The notes under the pieces: generated by a model
Database searches by the model: none
Seen by the model: the letters and a program-made list of their open reading frames with translations, nothing else
What the model was told of the DNA's origin: nothing
Assembly: GCF_900156315.1 (NCBI RefSeq)
Contig: NZ_FTNI01000050.1
Location: forward strand, 1-39,902
Source of the DNA: Microbispora rosea
GTDB taxonomy: Bacteria > Actinomycetota > Actinomycetes > Streptosporangiales > Streptosporangiaceae
Length of the DNA stretch: 39,902 nucleotides
Direction: 5' to 3'
Program-made: the position numbers and the translations under genes
In this document: in pieces, positions 29,324-38,204 of the stretch
Position numbering within the stretch: position 1 is the stretch's first letter
Layout: each line of letters begins with the position of its first letter

Positions 29324-30097
29324 GTGGGCTCTTCGTACGTTGTCACCGGGGGCGGCCGCGGCGTCGGACGTGCACTCGTCGAACGACTCCTCGCCGACGC
29401 GAACAGCGTCGTCGTGATCGAGTTCGACCCGTCGGCGCTCGAGTGGACTCGCGCCCACCCGGCCGGTTACCGGATCACCGCCGTGGCCGGGGACGCGGCG
29501 GACGAGGCGGTCGCGGAGCGGGCCGCCGACCTGGCGCAGGCCATGGGCCCGATCGCCGGCTGGGTCAACAACGCCGCCGTGTTCCGCGAGGCCTCACTGG
29601 ACTGCCCGCCGGCGCGCGAGGTCCTGGATCTCATCGGGGCGAACCTCGCCCCCGCGGTCGTCGGATGCATGACCGCGATCCGCCGCTTCCTGAGCGCCGG
29701 TGCGGGCGGGGCGATCGTCAACGTCTCCTCCCACCAGGCGCAGCGGCCGGTGCGTGGCTCCTTGCCGTACGCGACGGCCAAGGCCGCCGTCGAAGGACTC
29801 ACCCGAGCGCTCGCCGTCAACTACGGGCCACGCGGCGTAAGGGTCAACGCCGTCGCTCTCGGCTCGATCAGCACCGAACGCTATGAGGCCTTCCTCCGCA
29901 ACCAGGAGCCCGCGGCGGCCGCACGCATCGAGAACGAGATGAGCCTGCTGCATCCGGTCGGCAGGGTCGGCCGCCCGGAGGAAGTGGCCGCCACCGTCGC
30001 CTATCTGCTGTCCGACGAGGCGAGTTTCATCAACGGCGCGACCGTCCCGGTCGACGGAGGCCGGTCGATACTCGGGCGCGACCCCGAAGAAGCCTGA
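29324..30097 (+). CDS. SDR family oxidoreductase
   Basis: The GTG start lies behind GAAAGGGGCGG, giving 257 residues of a classical short-chain dehydrogenase. The cofactor site is VVTGGGRGVGRAL, followed by NNAAV, NVSSHQ with the catalytic Ser, and YATAKAAVEG as YxxxK. The end IRGATVP-like stretch (INGATVPVDGGRSI) is the usual FabG-type C-terminus. It is NAD(P)-dependent with an unknown alcohol or ketone substrate. No linked pathway genes are present. Confidence 0.93.
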   Translation: MGSSYVVTGGGRGVGRALVERLLADANSVVVIEFDPSALEWTRAHPAGYRITAVAGDAADEAVAERAADLAQAMGPIAGWVNNAAVFREASLDCPPAREVLDLIGANLAPAVVGCMTAIRRFLSAGAGGAIVNVSSHQAQRPVRGSLPYATAKAAVEGLTRALAVNYGPRGVRVNAVALGSISTERYEAFLRNQEPAAAARIENEMSLLHPVGRVGRPEEVAATVAYLLSDEASFINGATVPVDGGRSILGRDPEEA

Positions 30098-30238
30098 AAG
30101 CCCCGGCGCTGACCAGCAGCGGTCAAGGTTGTGACCCTCCGGACCACGGCGATCCTCGTGGGCTGCACCCGCTCGGCCTCGTCATCGCGTTCCGTTCCGA
30201 GCCCGTACGCCGCAAGGACCGGACGCGGGGCGGGCGGC

Positions 30239-31099
30239 TCAGAACCTCGCGGCCGTGACACCGGCGACGCGGGCGAGGTCGAGCTTGGTCTCGTCTTCGC
30301 TGCCGGGGACGGCCGTGTAGACGACGATTTTCAGGTCGTTGTCCGGGTCGGAAAGCACGTCGCAGTCGACGGTGATGTCCCCGATCACCGGGTGCCGGAT
30401 GGTCTTGCGGTCCTCGGCGTGGCGGCCGACGGCGCCGGAGTGCCACAACCGGGCGAACCCCGGGTTGCCGTCCAGCGTCCGGCGGATCAGCCCGCTCAGG
30501 CGCGCGTCCTGCGGATAACGCCCGGAGGCGCGGCGCAGGTCGGCGACGATGGCCCGGTCGGTCGCCTCCGCGTTCTCCGAGACGACGGGCCATGCCGCGA
30601 GGCGCCTCCGATCGGACGGCACGGGAAAACGCGAGCGCACCAGATTGCGCTCCTCGGGCGCGAGTACGGAGGGGTCGCCGAGGAGCGCCGCCCAGCTCCG
30701 GTTCCACCACAGCAGCCGCCAGTCGGCGGCGAACACGGCGACCGGCGCGTCGCCCAGCCGGGTGAGCACCCGCTGCATGCCGGGCGGGATGTGATCACTG
30801 ATCGCGCCGTCCGTGGGCGGCTGCAGTCCGGCGAGCCGGTAGAGGTGGTCGCGCTCGGCGCCATCGAGCTGTAACGCCCGTGCCAGCGCGGCGGCGACCT
30901 GCGCCGACGGCGTGGTCGCCCGGCCCTGCTCCAGCCGTACGACGTAGTCCACCGAGACGCCCGCGAGGTCGGCCAGCTCCTCGCGACGCAGCCCGGCGGC
31001 ACGGCGTACGCGGCCGGCGGGCAGGCCGACAGCCGCGGGGGAGAGCCGGTCGCGCCAGGCGCGGATCGTCGCGCCGAGGCTCGTCTCGTCCGTCGTCAT
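30239..31099 (-). CDS. XRE family regulator with MmyB-like ligand domain
   Basis: This 286-residue protein has an N-terminal helix-turn-helix (GLRREELADLAGVSVDYVVR, LEQGRATTPSAQVAAALARA). A PAS-like MmyB domain follows (APVAVFAADWRLLWWNRSWA; NLVRSRFPVP; DNDLKIVVYTAVPGSEDETK). Family members bind a small ligand, reported as fatty-acid-like in one structure. It is divergent from the SDR gene at 31201, with 101 bp between starts. This is the common MmyB-SDR arrangement, so it very likely regulates that SDR. Confidence 0.93.
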   Translation of the reverse strand: MTTDETSLGATIRAWRDRLSPAAVGLPAGRVRRAAGLRREELADLAGVSVDYVVRLEQGRATTPSAQVAAALARALQLDGAERDHLYRLAGLQPPTDGAISDHIPPGMQRVLTRLGDAPVAVFAADWRLLWWNRSWAALLGDPSVLAPEERNLVRSRFPVPSDRRRLAAWPVVSENAEATDRAIVADLRRASGRYPQDARLSGLIRRTLDGNPGFARLWHSGAVGRHAEDRKTIRHPVIGDITVDCDVLSDPDNDLKIVVYTAVPGSEDETKLDLARVAGVTAARF

Positions 31100-31200
31100 G
31101 CGCTCATTCTGCGTCGGCGGCGAGACGCCAGGGTGGTACTGCCTGTCCTACCGGCGAGCTCTCCCTGGCTGTGCGCGCCCGGAGGACCGAGGCTCGACGC

Positions 31201-31896
31201 ATGACCATCACCTTCATCACCGGGGCCAACAAGGGCCTCGGGTTCGAGACCGTTCGCCGCCTCGTCGACCTCGGTCACACCGTCGTCCTCGGCGCCCGGG
31301 ACTCCGAGCGCGGGCGGACGGCGGCCGACAAGCTCGGCGTACGCTTCGTGCGGATCGACGTCACCGACGACGCGTCCGTCGCCGCCGCGGCAGCCGACGT
31401 CGCCGCGCACGAGGGTCGCGTCGACGTCCTGATCAACAACGCCGGGATCATCGGCCCGCACGTGCCCGCCGACGAGCTGACCGCGGCCCACGCCCTGGAG
31501 GTCTTCCAGACGAACGTCGTGGGCATCGTCCGTGTGACCGGCGCCTTCCTGCCGCTTCTCCGCAAGTCGGAACACCCGGCGATCGTCAACGTGAGCAGCG
31601 GCACCGGCTCGTTCGCGCTGACCCACGACCCCGGCCGGGTGGAGTCGACGGTGGTGGGGCCGCTGTACACGTCCTCGAAGGCCGCGGTGACGATGCTCAC
31701 GACGCAGTACGCGAAGGCGTTGCCCGGCATCCGGGTCAACGCCGCCGACCCGGGCTACACCGCGACCGACCTCAACGGGCACAGCGGCCCCCAGACCGTG
31801 ACGGAGGGGACCGACGCGATCGTGACGCTCGCGACCGAGGGAGCCGACGGCGGAACGGGCCGGTTCGTCGACCGCTTCGGGCCCGTGCCCTGGTGA
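31201..31896 (+). CDS. SDR family oxidoreductase (carbonyl reductase-like)
   Basis: The ATG at 31201 gives 231 residues starting MTITFITGANKGLGFETVRR. The Rossmann glycine motif is GANKGLGFE. NNAGI, NVSSGTGSF and YTSSKAAVT give the catalytic Asn/Ser/Tyr/Lys set, and the extra loop THDPGRVES is typical of carbonyl-reductase-like members. NADPH is the likely cofactor. Probably controlled by the divergent XRE/MmyB regulator. Confidence 0.93.
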   Translation: MTITFITGANKGLGFETVRRLVDLGHTVVLGARDSERGRTAADKLGVRFVRIDVTDDASVAAAAADVAAHEGRVDVLINNAGIIGPHVPADELTAAHALEVFQTNVVGIVRVTGAFLPLLRKSEHPAIVNVSSGTGSFALTHDPGRVESTVVGPLYTSSKAAVTMLTTQYAKALPGIRVNAADPGYTATDLNGHSGPQTVTEGTDAIVTLATEGADGGTGRFVDRFGPVPW

Positions 31897-31962
31897 CGGC
31901 TCCGGCCGGTCGGCGTACCGGCGACTGACGCGACCGTTTGGAGTGCGGCTTTTGAGCGCGTC

Positions 31963-32616
31963 GTGGCCGATGGCTACCGTTTCCCGGTGATCACCTTGGC
32001 TGACGTCCTCGCTCGTGCGGCCGGCGGGCACCCGCCCGAGCCGGGTGCGGGGCCGACCGTCGTTCCGCAGCCGTCCGCACGTCACGCGGGAGTCATCGCC
32101 TTCACCGCGCACAACGTGGTCTTCGCCGATGTCGGCGAGGACTGGATCAGGTCCCGGTTGCCCCGCGATGATCTGTCGGCGCCGCTGAACCCGCCGTTCC
32201 TCAGGGACCTGGAGGAACGCACGGGACGCCGGGTGAACAACATCGACATGCTCACTCTGGCCGCCCCCGCCGAAGGCCCCCCGCCCGTCGAGTTGGCCGA
32301 GGTCGCGGACGCGGCCCATCCGCGTGTCGAGCGCGCCCATCGCTATCGGGACGACGTACGCGTCTGGACCTGTCCGGGAGGGCTCGTGCTCGTCGGACGG
32401 GGAGTGGGCGGGCGGTGGGAGGTCGCGATCGAGGTCGAGCCGGCCGCTCGTGGGCGAGGCCTCGGCCGCACCCTCGCCCGTGCGGCCCGGCATCTCACCC
32501 CGCACCCGCTCTGGGCGCAGATCGCGCCGGGCAACGCCGCGAGCGTACGGGCGTTCCTCGCCGCGGGCTACGTTCCGATCGGCGCCGAGGCACTCCTCGT
32601 CCCGCCGTCCGAGTGA
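31963..32616 (+). CDS. GNAT-like acetyltransferase
   Basis: The GTG at 31963 gives 217 residues; a later GTG at 31987 is also possible. The C-terminal third carries the GNAT acetyl-CoA loop (EVEPAARGRGLGRTLARAAR) and the usual end APGNAASVRAFLAAGYVPIG. The N-terminal part is less typical, with VIAFTAHNVVFADVGEDWIR, so it may be a two-lobed family. Substrate unknown. Confidence 0.8.
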   Translation: MADGYRFPVITLADVLARAAGGHPPEPGAGPTVVPQPSARHAGVIAFTAHNVVFADVGEDWIRSRLPRDDLSAPLNPPFLRDLEERTGRRVNNIDMLTLAAPAEGPPPVELAEVADAAHPRVERAHRYRDDVRVWTCPGGLVLVGRGVGGRWEVAIEVEPAARGRGLGRTLARAARHLTPHPLWAQIAPGNAASVRAFLAAGYVPIGAEALLVPPSE

Positions 32617-32643
32617 CGAACCGGCTGAGGATCGTACGGGTGA

Positions 32644-33012
32644 TCAGGGCAGGGCGTCGGTCAGCCGGCGGCGGAGCCGGGGTTCGTGGGCGGGGTCCGT
32701 GTGGAGGGTCAGGGTCAGCCCGGCCTCGGCGGCGCCGGCGAGGATGGCGAGCAGGGTGGCGAACTGCCCGGGAGGCTCGGCGTCGAGCAGTTCCTCGGCG
32801 TGCTCCACGGCCAGGTGGACCGGCCCGATGTCGCGCAGGGAGTCGGTGAGGGCGTCCCAGTTGCGACCGAAGTACGCCGGGAGGCGCAGGGCCCGTGCCA
32901 CCTCGTCGAAGAAGGCGGCACGGGTCCGGCAGGCCCGCCCGTCGACGACCGCCGGGGCCGCATCGGTGGTCACCGTGAGCCACGGGGGCAGCGGACGCTC
33001 GGCGGAGGTCAT
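32644..33012 (-). CDS. barstar family ribonuclease inhibitor
   Basis: The ATG at 33012 follows AGGACCTCCC, giving 122 residues. The barstar signature is clear: VVDGRACRTRAAFFDEVARA, then LRLPAYFGRNWDALTDSL and an acidic patch (VHLAVEHAEELLDAEPP). It should stay in the cytoplasm and block the ribonuclease encoded 8 bp upstream on the same strand. Gene order is toxin then inhibitor. Confidence 0.93.
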   Translation of the reverse strand: MTSAERPLPPWLTVTTDAAPAVVDGRACRTRAAFFDEVARALRLPAYFGRNWDALTDSLRDIGPVHLAVEHAEELLDAEPPGQFATLLAILAGAAEAGLTLTLHTDPAHEPRLRRRLTDALP

Positions 33013-33020
33013 GGGAGGTC

Positions 33021-33434
33021 CTAGAGCCTGTAGAAGTCGGTGTAGTGGTTGGGCGAGAACCAAGTCACGCCGGTGCTGCGGTTGACGACGATCCGGTACG
33101 CGTCACGCGAGGCGCCCCGCGCACGGGAGTAGACGTCGTACTCGTAGTAGGTGGCGCCGCTGGGGAGCTGTCCCTCCCGGTTGTAGAAGCGCCCGCCGGT
33201 GTAGTTGTACCTGCCGTCCGGCCAGGAATACCAGCCGCTGCTGGTGGGGTAGCCCTTCCCGGCCCAGATGGCGTTCGCCGAGCGGGCGTCAGCGCAGCGG
33301 GAGATGGTGCAGGAGCCGTAGACCGACGCGTGGGCGGGGACGGTGCCGGTCACTCCGGTGAGGGACACGATGGCGGCGAGCATGACGGTGAGCCGTCGCG
33401 GCCAGGACGGCCGGAAGCGTCGCGAAGTCTGCAC
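33021..33434 (-). CDS. secreted guanyl-specific ribonuclease (barnase/RNase Sa-like)
   Basis: I chose the GTG at 33434, preceded by a perfect AAGGAGG; this gives 137 residues with a basic N-terminus and signal peptide (RRLTVMLAAIVSLTGVTGTV, cut near AHA). The mature part has GRYNYTGGRFYNREGQLPSG. EYDV (catalytic Glu), RDAYRIVV (Arg) and NHYTDFYRL (His) follow, in the order seen in RNase Sa/barnase. Two Cys (SCTISRC) may pair. It hydrolyses RNA after G outside the cell; the barstar gene downstream protects the producer. Confidence 0.93.
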   Translation of the reverse strand: MQTSRRFRPSWPRRLTVMLAAIVSLTGVTGTVPAHASVYGSCTISRCADARSANAIWAGKGYPTSSGWYSWPDGRYNYTGGRFYNREGQLPSGATYYEYDVYSRARGASRDAYRIVVNRSTGVTWFSPNHYTDFYRL

Positions 33435-33587
33435 GAGACCTCCTTGTGGGGGCGAGGGGACAGACATTCGCCAGCATCACCTCGAAACCGGGACGAACCA
33501 AGGGAGAGATCGGTGAACTCCCGTTGTCTTTTTCCGTATGCCCCAAAGCGTGCCTGGTTCCTCCACGGATCAATCCAGGATTGACGC

Positions 33588-34409
33588 ATGAGCGAAGCCA
33601 AGAACGGCACGTACGCGCTGGACCCGGCGGCGAAGGCCGGCTACGTGCTGGAGTTCGAGGACACCTTCGACGGGGACGGGCTCGACGAGCGTCGCTGGAT
33701 TCCGCGTTATCTGCCCCAATGGACCACACGCGCCGCCTCGGCGGCCCGCTATCGCGTGGGAGACGGCCGCCTGCACCTGCTCATCGAGGAGGACCAGCCG
33801 GCGTGGTCGCCGGAGATGGAGGGCCGGATGCGCGTGTCCTCACTGCAGACGGGTGTGTTCTCCGGGCCGGTGGGCAGCGCCGTCGGCCAGCACGGGAGGG
33901 GCGGCCGGGCCGTCGTCCGCGAGGCACAGGACGAGGCGCGGCTCTACACCCCGCACTTCGGCCTGATCGAGATGCGCGCCCGGGCCAGCGACGATCCGCG
34001 CGCCATGGTCGCGCTGTGGATGATCGGCTTCGAGGACGCCCCCGAGCGGTCGGCGGAGATCTGCGTCTGCGAGATCTTCGGGCGTGACGTACGCCGGGAC
34101 GCGACGGCGGTCGGCATGGGCGTCCATCCGTTCGGCGATCCCGCGATCACCGACGAGTTCGCCGCCGAGGTCCTCCCCATCGACGCGCGTGAGTTCCATG
34201 TGTACGCGGTCGAGTGGACGAAGGAGCGGGTGACGTTCTTCGTGGACGGCCGTCACGTCAGGACCATCCGGCAGTCCCCGGACTATCCGATGCAGCTCAT
34301 GCTCGGCCTCTACGAGTTTCCCGGCGCGGAGGGACCCGAGAGGGTGGGGCCGTACCCCAAGGAGTTCGTGGTCGACTACGTGAGGGGCTACCGGCCTATG
34401 GCGAATTGA
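33588..34409 (+). CDS. GH16-like protein with altered catalytic motif
   Basis: The ATG follows AGGATTGACGC, giving 273 residues without a signal peptide. The beta-jelly-roll features of family 16 are visible: LEFEDTFDGDGLDERRWIPR, FGLIEMRARASDD, VYAVEWTKERVTFFVDGRHV, and the final FVVDYVRGY. The active-site ExDxxE is AEICVCEIFG here, so the two Glu remain but the Asp is Cys, with another Cys two residues on. This may change or abolish glycosidase activity. It is probably intracellular and alone in its transcript. Confidence 0.82.
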   Translation: MSEAKNGTYALDPAAKAGYVLEFEDTFDGDGLDERRWIPRYLPQWTTRAASAARYRVGDGRLHLLIEEDQPAWSPEMEGRMRVSSLQTGVFSGPVGSAVGQHGRGGRAVVREAQDEARLYTPHFGLIEMRARASDDPRAMVALWMIGFEDAPERSAEICVCEIFGRDVRRDATAVGMGVHPFGDPAITDEFAAEVLPIDAREFHVYAVEWTKERVTFFVDGRHVRTIRQSPDYPMQLMLGLYEFPGAEGPERVGPYPKEFVVDYVRGYRPMAN

Positions 34410-34517
34410 GCCGTACGAGGCGCGGCTGGTGGGTATGAGGTATTTGAAGCGTCATGCCCAGATGGTCGAGGCCGATCAGCCGCTGCTCGGCCGCCGGGCG
34501 AAGGATCGGGGGATCTG

Positions 34518-35033
34518 ATGCTGAGATGGCTCATCGTCCTGGTGGCGGCCGTGGTCCCGGCGCTGTCGGGGGTCACCGCGGGTCACGCGGCGCCGCCGGA
34601 TGTCAGCGATCAGGACAAGGCCTTCCTGGTCGGCGCGCACCAGGACAACCTCGCGGAGATCCAGGGCGGGCAGATCGCCGAGCGGCAGGCCGGCAAGCAG
34701 TCGGTCAGGGACGCCGGCAGGAAGTTCGTGGAGGACCACACCTCCCTCGACGACCAGCTCAAGCGGGTGGCCAAGAAGCTGGGCGTGGACCTGCCGAGCC
34801 GGCCGAGCGAGGAGCAGCAGGCCGAGCTGCGGAAGTTCGCCGCCAAGGGCGGCACCGCGTTCGACCGTATGTGGATCGGCGCGCAGGTCGAGGATCACCG
34901 CAAGACCCTGGACTTCCTGGACAAGGAAGTCTCGACCGGTTCCTCCCCGGAGGTGAAGAACCTCGCCCGGGACGCCAAACCGGTGGTCCGGGAGCATCTC
35001 GACCTGGTCACGAGCATTCAGAGCGGTGAGTGA
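34518..35033 (+). CDS. secreted DUF4142 protein
   Basis: The ATG follows GGGGGATCTG, giving 171 residues. A signal peptide (LRWLIVLVAAVVPALSGVTA) precedes a ferritin-like helical DUF4142 domain: DKAFLVGAHQDNLAEIQGGQ, VRDAGRKFVEDHTSLDDQLK, and FDRMWIGAQVEDHRKTLDFL. The family is exported and His/Glu-rich in its helices; its function is not established. Confidence 0.9.
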   Translation: MLRWLIVLVAAVVPALSGVTAGHAAPPDVSDQDKAFLVGAHQDNLAEIQGGQIAERQAGKQSVRDAGRKFVEDHTSLDDQLKRVAKKLGVDLPSRPSEEQQAELRKFAAKGGTAFDRMWIGAQVEDHRKTLDFLDKEVSTGSSPEVKNLARDAKPVVREHLDLVTSIQSGE

Positions 35034-35087
35034 CGACCGGTGCCGGCCGGGGCTGGTCTCCGGCCGGCACGTCCCCTCCCCCCATGC

Positions 35088-35210
35088 TCACCCGAGCAGC
35101 TTGACCAGCAGCAGGATGATGAGCGCCCAGCAGACGAGACCCGCGACCACGACCGCGATGAGTCCGCGGAGCCGATACCGCTTGCCGGGTGGACCGGATT
35201 GCTCGTCCAC
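35088..35210 (-). CDS. small single-TM membrane protein
   Basis: The GTG at 35210 follows GGAGGGAAC and gives 40 residues: VDEQSGPPGKRYRLRG, then one hydrophobic helix (LIAVVVAGLVCWALIILLLV) ending KLLG. The basic residues before the helix place the N-terminus inside. Short proteins of this form are common in actinobacteria, function unknown. Confidence 0.62.
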   Translation of the reverse strand: MDEQSGPPGKRYRLRGLIAVVVAGLVCWALIILLLVKLLG

Positions 35211-35419
35211 GTTCCCTCCACGTCGGGGCGTGTTCCGGCGTACACCCCGCCTTGTGCAGATACCCCCGAGGGTCATGGGCTGTTCGTCACTCACAGTGAT
35301 GTGTCTGTTGCCTAGTGGCAGCACTCGCTCGCTCCCCCGATGGAACCAGTGTGGAGGTCAACGCGCTCCCCGTCTCCCGATTCCCGCCGGTCCCGGGTCC
35401 GCGTGAATAGGCTGCGATC

Positions 35420-35878
35420 ATGCGGATCTTCACGAACCTCGCCGAACTCAAGGCGGCCAAGGGCGAGCATCTCGGGTACACCGACTGGCGAGAGATCGGT
35501 CAGGAGAGGGTGAACGCCTTCGCCGACGCGACGGACGACCACCAGTGGATTCACGTGGACCCGGACCGGGCGAAGGAGAGCCCGTTCGGCGGCACCATCG
35601 CCCACGGATACCTCACGCTCTCGCTGCTGCCGTCGCTGCTCGGTGAGCTGTACCGCGTGGACGGTCTGCGCATGGCCATCAATTATGGGCTGAACAAGGT
35701 GCGCTTCCCCCGGCCGGTTCCCGTCGGGTCCCGCGTACGGGCGGGGGCGGAGGTCACCGACGTCAAGGGCACTCCCTCGGGCACCCTCGCGAACCTCCGC
35801 GTCACGATCGAGGTCGAGGGAGTCGACAGGCCGGCCTGCATCGCCGACACGCTCACGCTCTTCGTTTCCCAGGAGTGA
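35420..35878 (+). CDS. MaoC family dehydratase/hydratase
   Basis: This 152-residue hot-dog-fold protein carries the hydratase-2 motif FADATDDHQWIHVDPDRAKE followed by SPFGGTIAHGYLTLSLLPSL, with the catalytic Asp and His. INYGLNKVRFPRPVPVGSRV is the second conserved block. It probably hydrates an enoyl-CoA in fatty-acid or related metabolism. The ATG has no strong ribosome site, so the transcript may be leaderless. Confidence 0.93.
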   Translation: MRIFTNLAELKAAKGEHLGYTDWREIGQERVNAFADATDDHQWIHVDPDRAKESPFGGTIAHGYLTLSLLPSLLGELYRVDGLRMAINYGLNKVRFPRPVPVGSRVRAGAEVTDVKGTPSGTLANLRVTIEVEGVDRPACIADTLTLFVSQE

Positions 35879-36041
35879 CCGGCCCCACGCGTCCCCGGCC
35901 CGTCCGCTCGCGGTGCTCCGCGCGTACGGGCTCGGGCTGACGGCTTGACCGGGGGCGGAGCGGTTTATTGGCGCAAGCAGGGGTGACGGGTCTGGTAGAG
36001 TTACACCCGTTGCAGGGCACCACAGGTGAACAGGCAGCAAA

Positions 36042-36114
36042 GCGGCCGTAGCTCAATGGATAGAGCATCTGACTACGGATCAGAAGGTTAGGGGTTCGAG
36101 TCCTCTCGGCCGCG
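36042..36114 (+). tRNA. tRNA-Arg(ACG)
   Basis: A complete cloverleaf: acceptor GCGGCCG/CGGCCGC, D arm GCTC-AATGGATA-GAGC, anticodon loop with ACG (CTGACTACGGATCAG region), T arm AGGGG-TTCGAGT-CCTCT, discriminator G. CCA is not encoded. A terminator follows 10 bp later. Confidence 0.95.
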
Positions 36115-36124
36115 CACATCACAG

Positions 36125-36161
36125 AAGGCCCGTAACCAGGGAAAACCTGGTGGCGGGCCTT
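36125..36161 (+). terminator. terminator after tRNA-Arg
   Basis: AAGGCCCGTAACCAGG and CCTGGTGGCGGGCCTT pair (14 of 16) around GAAAA, followed by AGTGTTTTCC. Confidence 0.82.
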
Positions 36162-36441
36162 AGTGTTTTCCGGCTTTATGCGGTCTCTTTCGTGTCTGTG
36201 GGAGCCGTCTTGGGAGCCACCCGTTTCGGCCGTCCCAAAGGTCGCGCCCGTGGCCGCGGCCGGCGTGTCGCCTGTGCGTCGAAGGTCATGATGTGGATCT
36301 TCGGGAGTTCCGTCTTGACCAGATTCGAGGGGCAGCGTCGCTACGCCAGGGTCTGCCCGCCACGGCCGTCAGGCGGGCTGCTGTGCCAAACCACTGATGG
36401 CCTGCCTCTCCGTCGCAAAAATCACCTTCGCACAACAACCC
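36162..36441. other. gene-free stretch after tRNA-Arg
   Basis: I see no gene on either strand. It contains the first copy of the 37-bp repeat, and read on the minus strand a short GRNGWLPRRLPQ-like frame without start. It may be what is left of an integrated element. Confidence 0.4.
36200..36236 (+). repeat. 37-bp direct repeat, copy 1
   Basis: GGGAGCC, 5 nt, GGGAGCC, 1 nt, CCCGTTTCGGCCG, 1 nt, CCC. Thirty-two of 37 bases match 38205-38241 in the same orientation. Internally it is itself a tandem of GGGAGCC at 12-bp spacing. Confidence 0.72.
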
Positions 36442-37668
36442 CTAGGCCGCGAGGGGGAGGCGGAGGACGAAGCGGGCGCCGGTGGGGTGATCGGCGGCGT
36501 ACAGGCGCCCGCCGTAGGCGCGGGCGATCTCGCGGGCGATGGGCAGACCGAGCCCGGAGCCACCGGGATCCCGGCGACAGGCATCGTCCAGGCGGAAGAA
36601 GCGCTCGAAGATCTTTTCACGGTCGGCCGGAGCAATGCCGGGGCCATCGTCGATGACTTCCAGGACCGCGTCCGGCGGGTCGACGGTGACGCTGATCTCG
36701 ATCAGTGAAGAGGTGTGCCGTTCGGCGTTGTTGACCAGGTTGCTCAGGAGCCGCGCCAGCCGGATCCGGGAGGCGTTCACCATCACCTGCCTCTCGAGCC
36801 GGGTAACGACGAATGCGGTCAGAGTGCGTCGTTCAAGTTCATCTATCACCAAATGGGGCAGGTCGACTGGTTCGGCTGGGGCGGGCGCCGCGGCGTCCTG
36901 ACGGGCGAGTTCCAGCAGATCGTTCACGATGTCGTTCAGTCGCTCGGCGTCCATCAGCAGTTTGCGCAGGATCTGGTGCAGGTCGCTGTCAGGTTCTGCG
37001 ATCGCGACCTCAAGCTCGGTCAGGAGCCCAGTGATCGGGTTGCGCAAGTCGTGGGAGGCGTCGAAGACAAACCGCCGCTGCCGTTCGATGACCTCTCGCA
37101 ACTTCGACGTGGTCTGGCGTTGTTGCCTGTGCGCCTGCTTGAGTTCTTCGTTGAGCTCCTGGAGCTCGCATGCGCGAGCGTAGAGGTCGGTTCTCATCGC
37201 CTCAAGCTCAGACCGAGCCCTCGTGACGTCACGCTCGCCGGACAACCTCAGCTCCTGGAGGAAGTCGGTGACCTCCTCGGAACGGTGAATGATCAGCTTC
37301 ACTTCACCGTCAGGGCCCAGGACGGGCGAGTTGCACACGCTCCAGTACCGCTCCTCGAACACCCCCGGTCTGTCGTTCGCCTCGATGTCGTACCGCTGCA
37401 GCGCCATGATGTCCCGTTTGCCGGTGGCGACAACGCGTTCCACCGAAGCACGCAGACGCATCACCCCCTGCACGTCGGGATCGTTAGGAGCGTTGGGATT
37501 GCCGGGGAAGACGGCGCAGAAGTGCCGGCCGAGCAGGTCCGCCTGACTCCGCCCGACCAACTTCAGGAAGGAGTCGTTGGCCGCCACTACGACGAAGTCC
37601 GGTGTCATTATGAGCAACGGGGACACGAGGGCCTTGAACACCGCCCTGAAGTCAACCGTTGAATCCAT
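36442..37668 (-). CDS. PAS-domain sensor histidine kinase, orphan
   Basis: The ATG at 37668 after GAGGTTGTA gives 408 residues (MDSTVDFRAVFKALVSPLLI). A PAS domain (TPDFVVVAANDSFLKLVGRS, then the PAC-like ERYWSVCNSPVLGPDGEVKL) is followed by a coiled coil (about 165-205) and the dimerisation/phosphoacceptor box FDASHDLRNPITGL. The ATPase domain has NLVNNAERH (N), DDGPGIA (G1), FERFFR (F) and GGSGLGLPIA (G2). There is no membrane segment, so it senses a cytoplasmic signal. No response regulator is adjacent. It lies between two copies of a 37-bp repeat. Confidence 0.92.
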   Translation of the reverse strand: MDSTVDFRAVFKALVSPLLIMTPDFVVVAANDSFLKLVGRSQADLLGRHFCAVFPGNPNAPNDPDVQGVMRLRASVERVVATGKRDIMALQRYDIEANDRPGVFEERYWSVCNSPVLGPDGEVKLIIHRSEEVTDFLQELRLSGERDVTRARSELEAMRTDLYARACELQELNEELKQAHRQQRQTTSKLREVIERQRRFVFDASHDLRNPITGLLTELEVAIAEPDSDLHQILRKLLMDAERLNDIVNDLLELARQDAAAPAPAEPVDLPHLVIDELERRTLTAFVVTRLERQVMVNASRIRLARLLSNLVNNAERHTSSLIEISVTVDPPDAVLEVIDDGPGIAPADREKIFERFFRLDDACRRDPGGSGLGLPIAREIARAYGGRLYAADHPTGARFVLRLPLAA

Positions 37669-38055
37669 TACAACCTCAAATCCATCACAACACCTCACCT
37701 GGGTTCCGCGTAATTCGGGTTGCCTTGATACACGAACAGGTGGTTGACCTGGTGGGAAAGTCCGTACAGGCTCGCCAGGGCGTGTCTCTGGCGATGTGAC
37801 CTCTTGGGCCGATTCAGGCCGCGACCGGCTTTCACCCCGAGTGCTGGCGCGAAGACACCCGTCGCCGGGAGATTGGACGATTTAGTCCAGTTTGCCCTTA
37901 TATGTGAAGATTGTCAAGACCCGCCGAGACGATGATCCGAAACGGCCTAGCTCAGAGCTCGTCCGGCCGCGAGGACCGGGAACCGGCGAGACGGCCTGAG
38001 CGGTCAAGTCAGTGACACCATCGCCACGATCTCTGAGCGTCAAGTCAACTGCCCG

Positions 38056-38086
38056 CCGGAACGGAGGGGCCTCAGCTCCGTTCCGG
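38056..38086. terminator. hairpin in gene-free region
   Basis: CCGGAACGGAG and CTCCGTTCCGG form perfect 11-bp arms with a 9-nt loop. No gene ends next to it, so it may be a relic terminator or a binding palindrome. Confidence 0.45.
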
Positions 38087-38204
38087 TTCCGCCCGAGACG
38101 GTGGAACGCCGGAGATCTACGGGAGACGTTGAGAGCCCCGTCCACCAACCCGCGTCATCACTCGTCGCCGGCCCACTTCAGAGGCCGCGAATCGAGCCGA
38201 GTAC

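Noticed and set aside
35853..36122. Minus-strand frame with RTRTPNLLIRSQMLYPLSYG
   Set aside because: This is the well-known artefact of translating a tRNA-Arg gene backwards; the tRNA is real.
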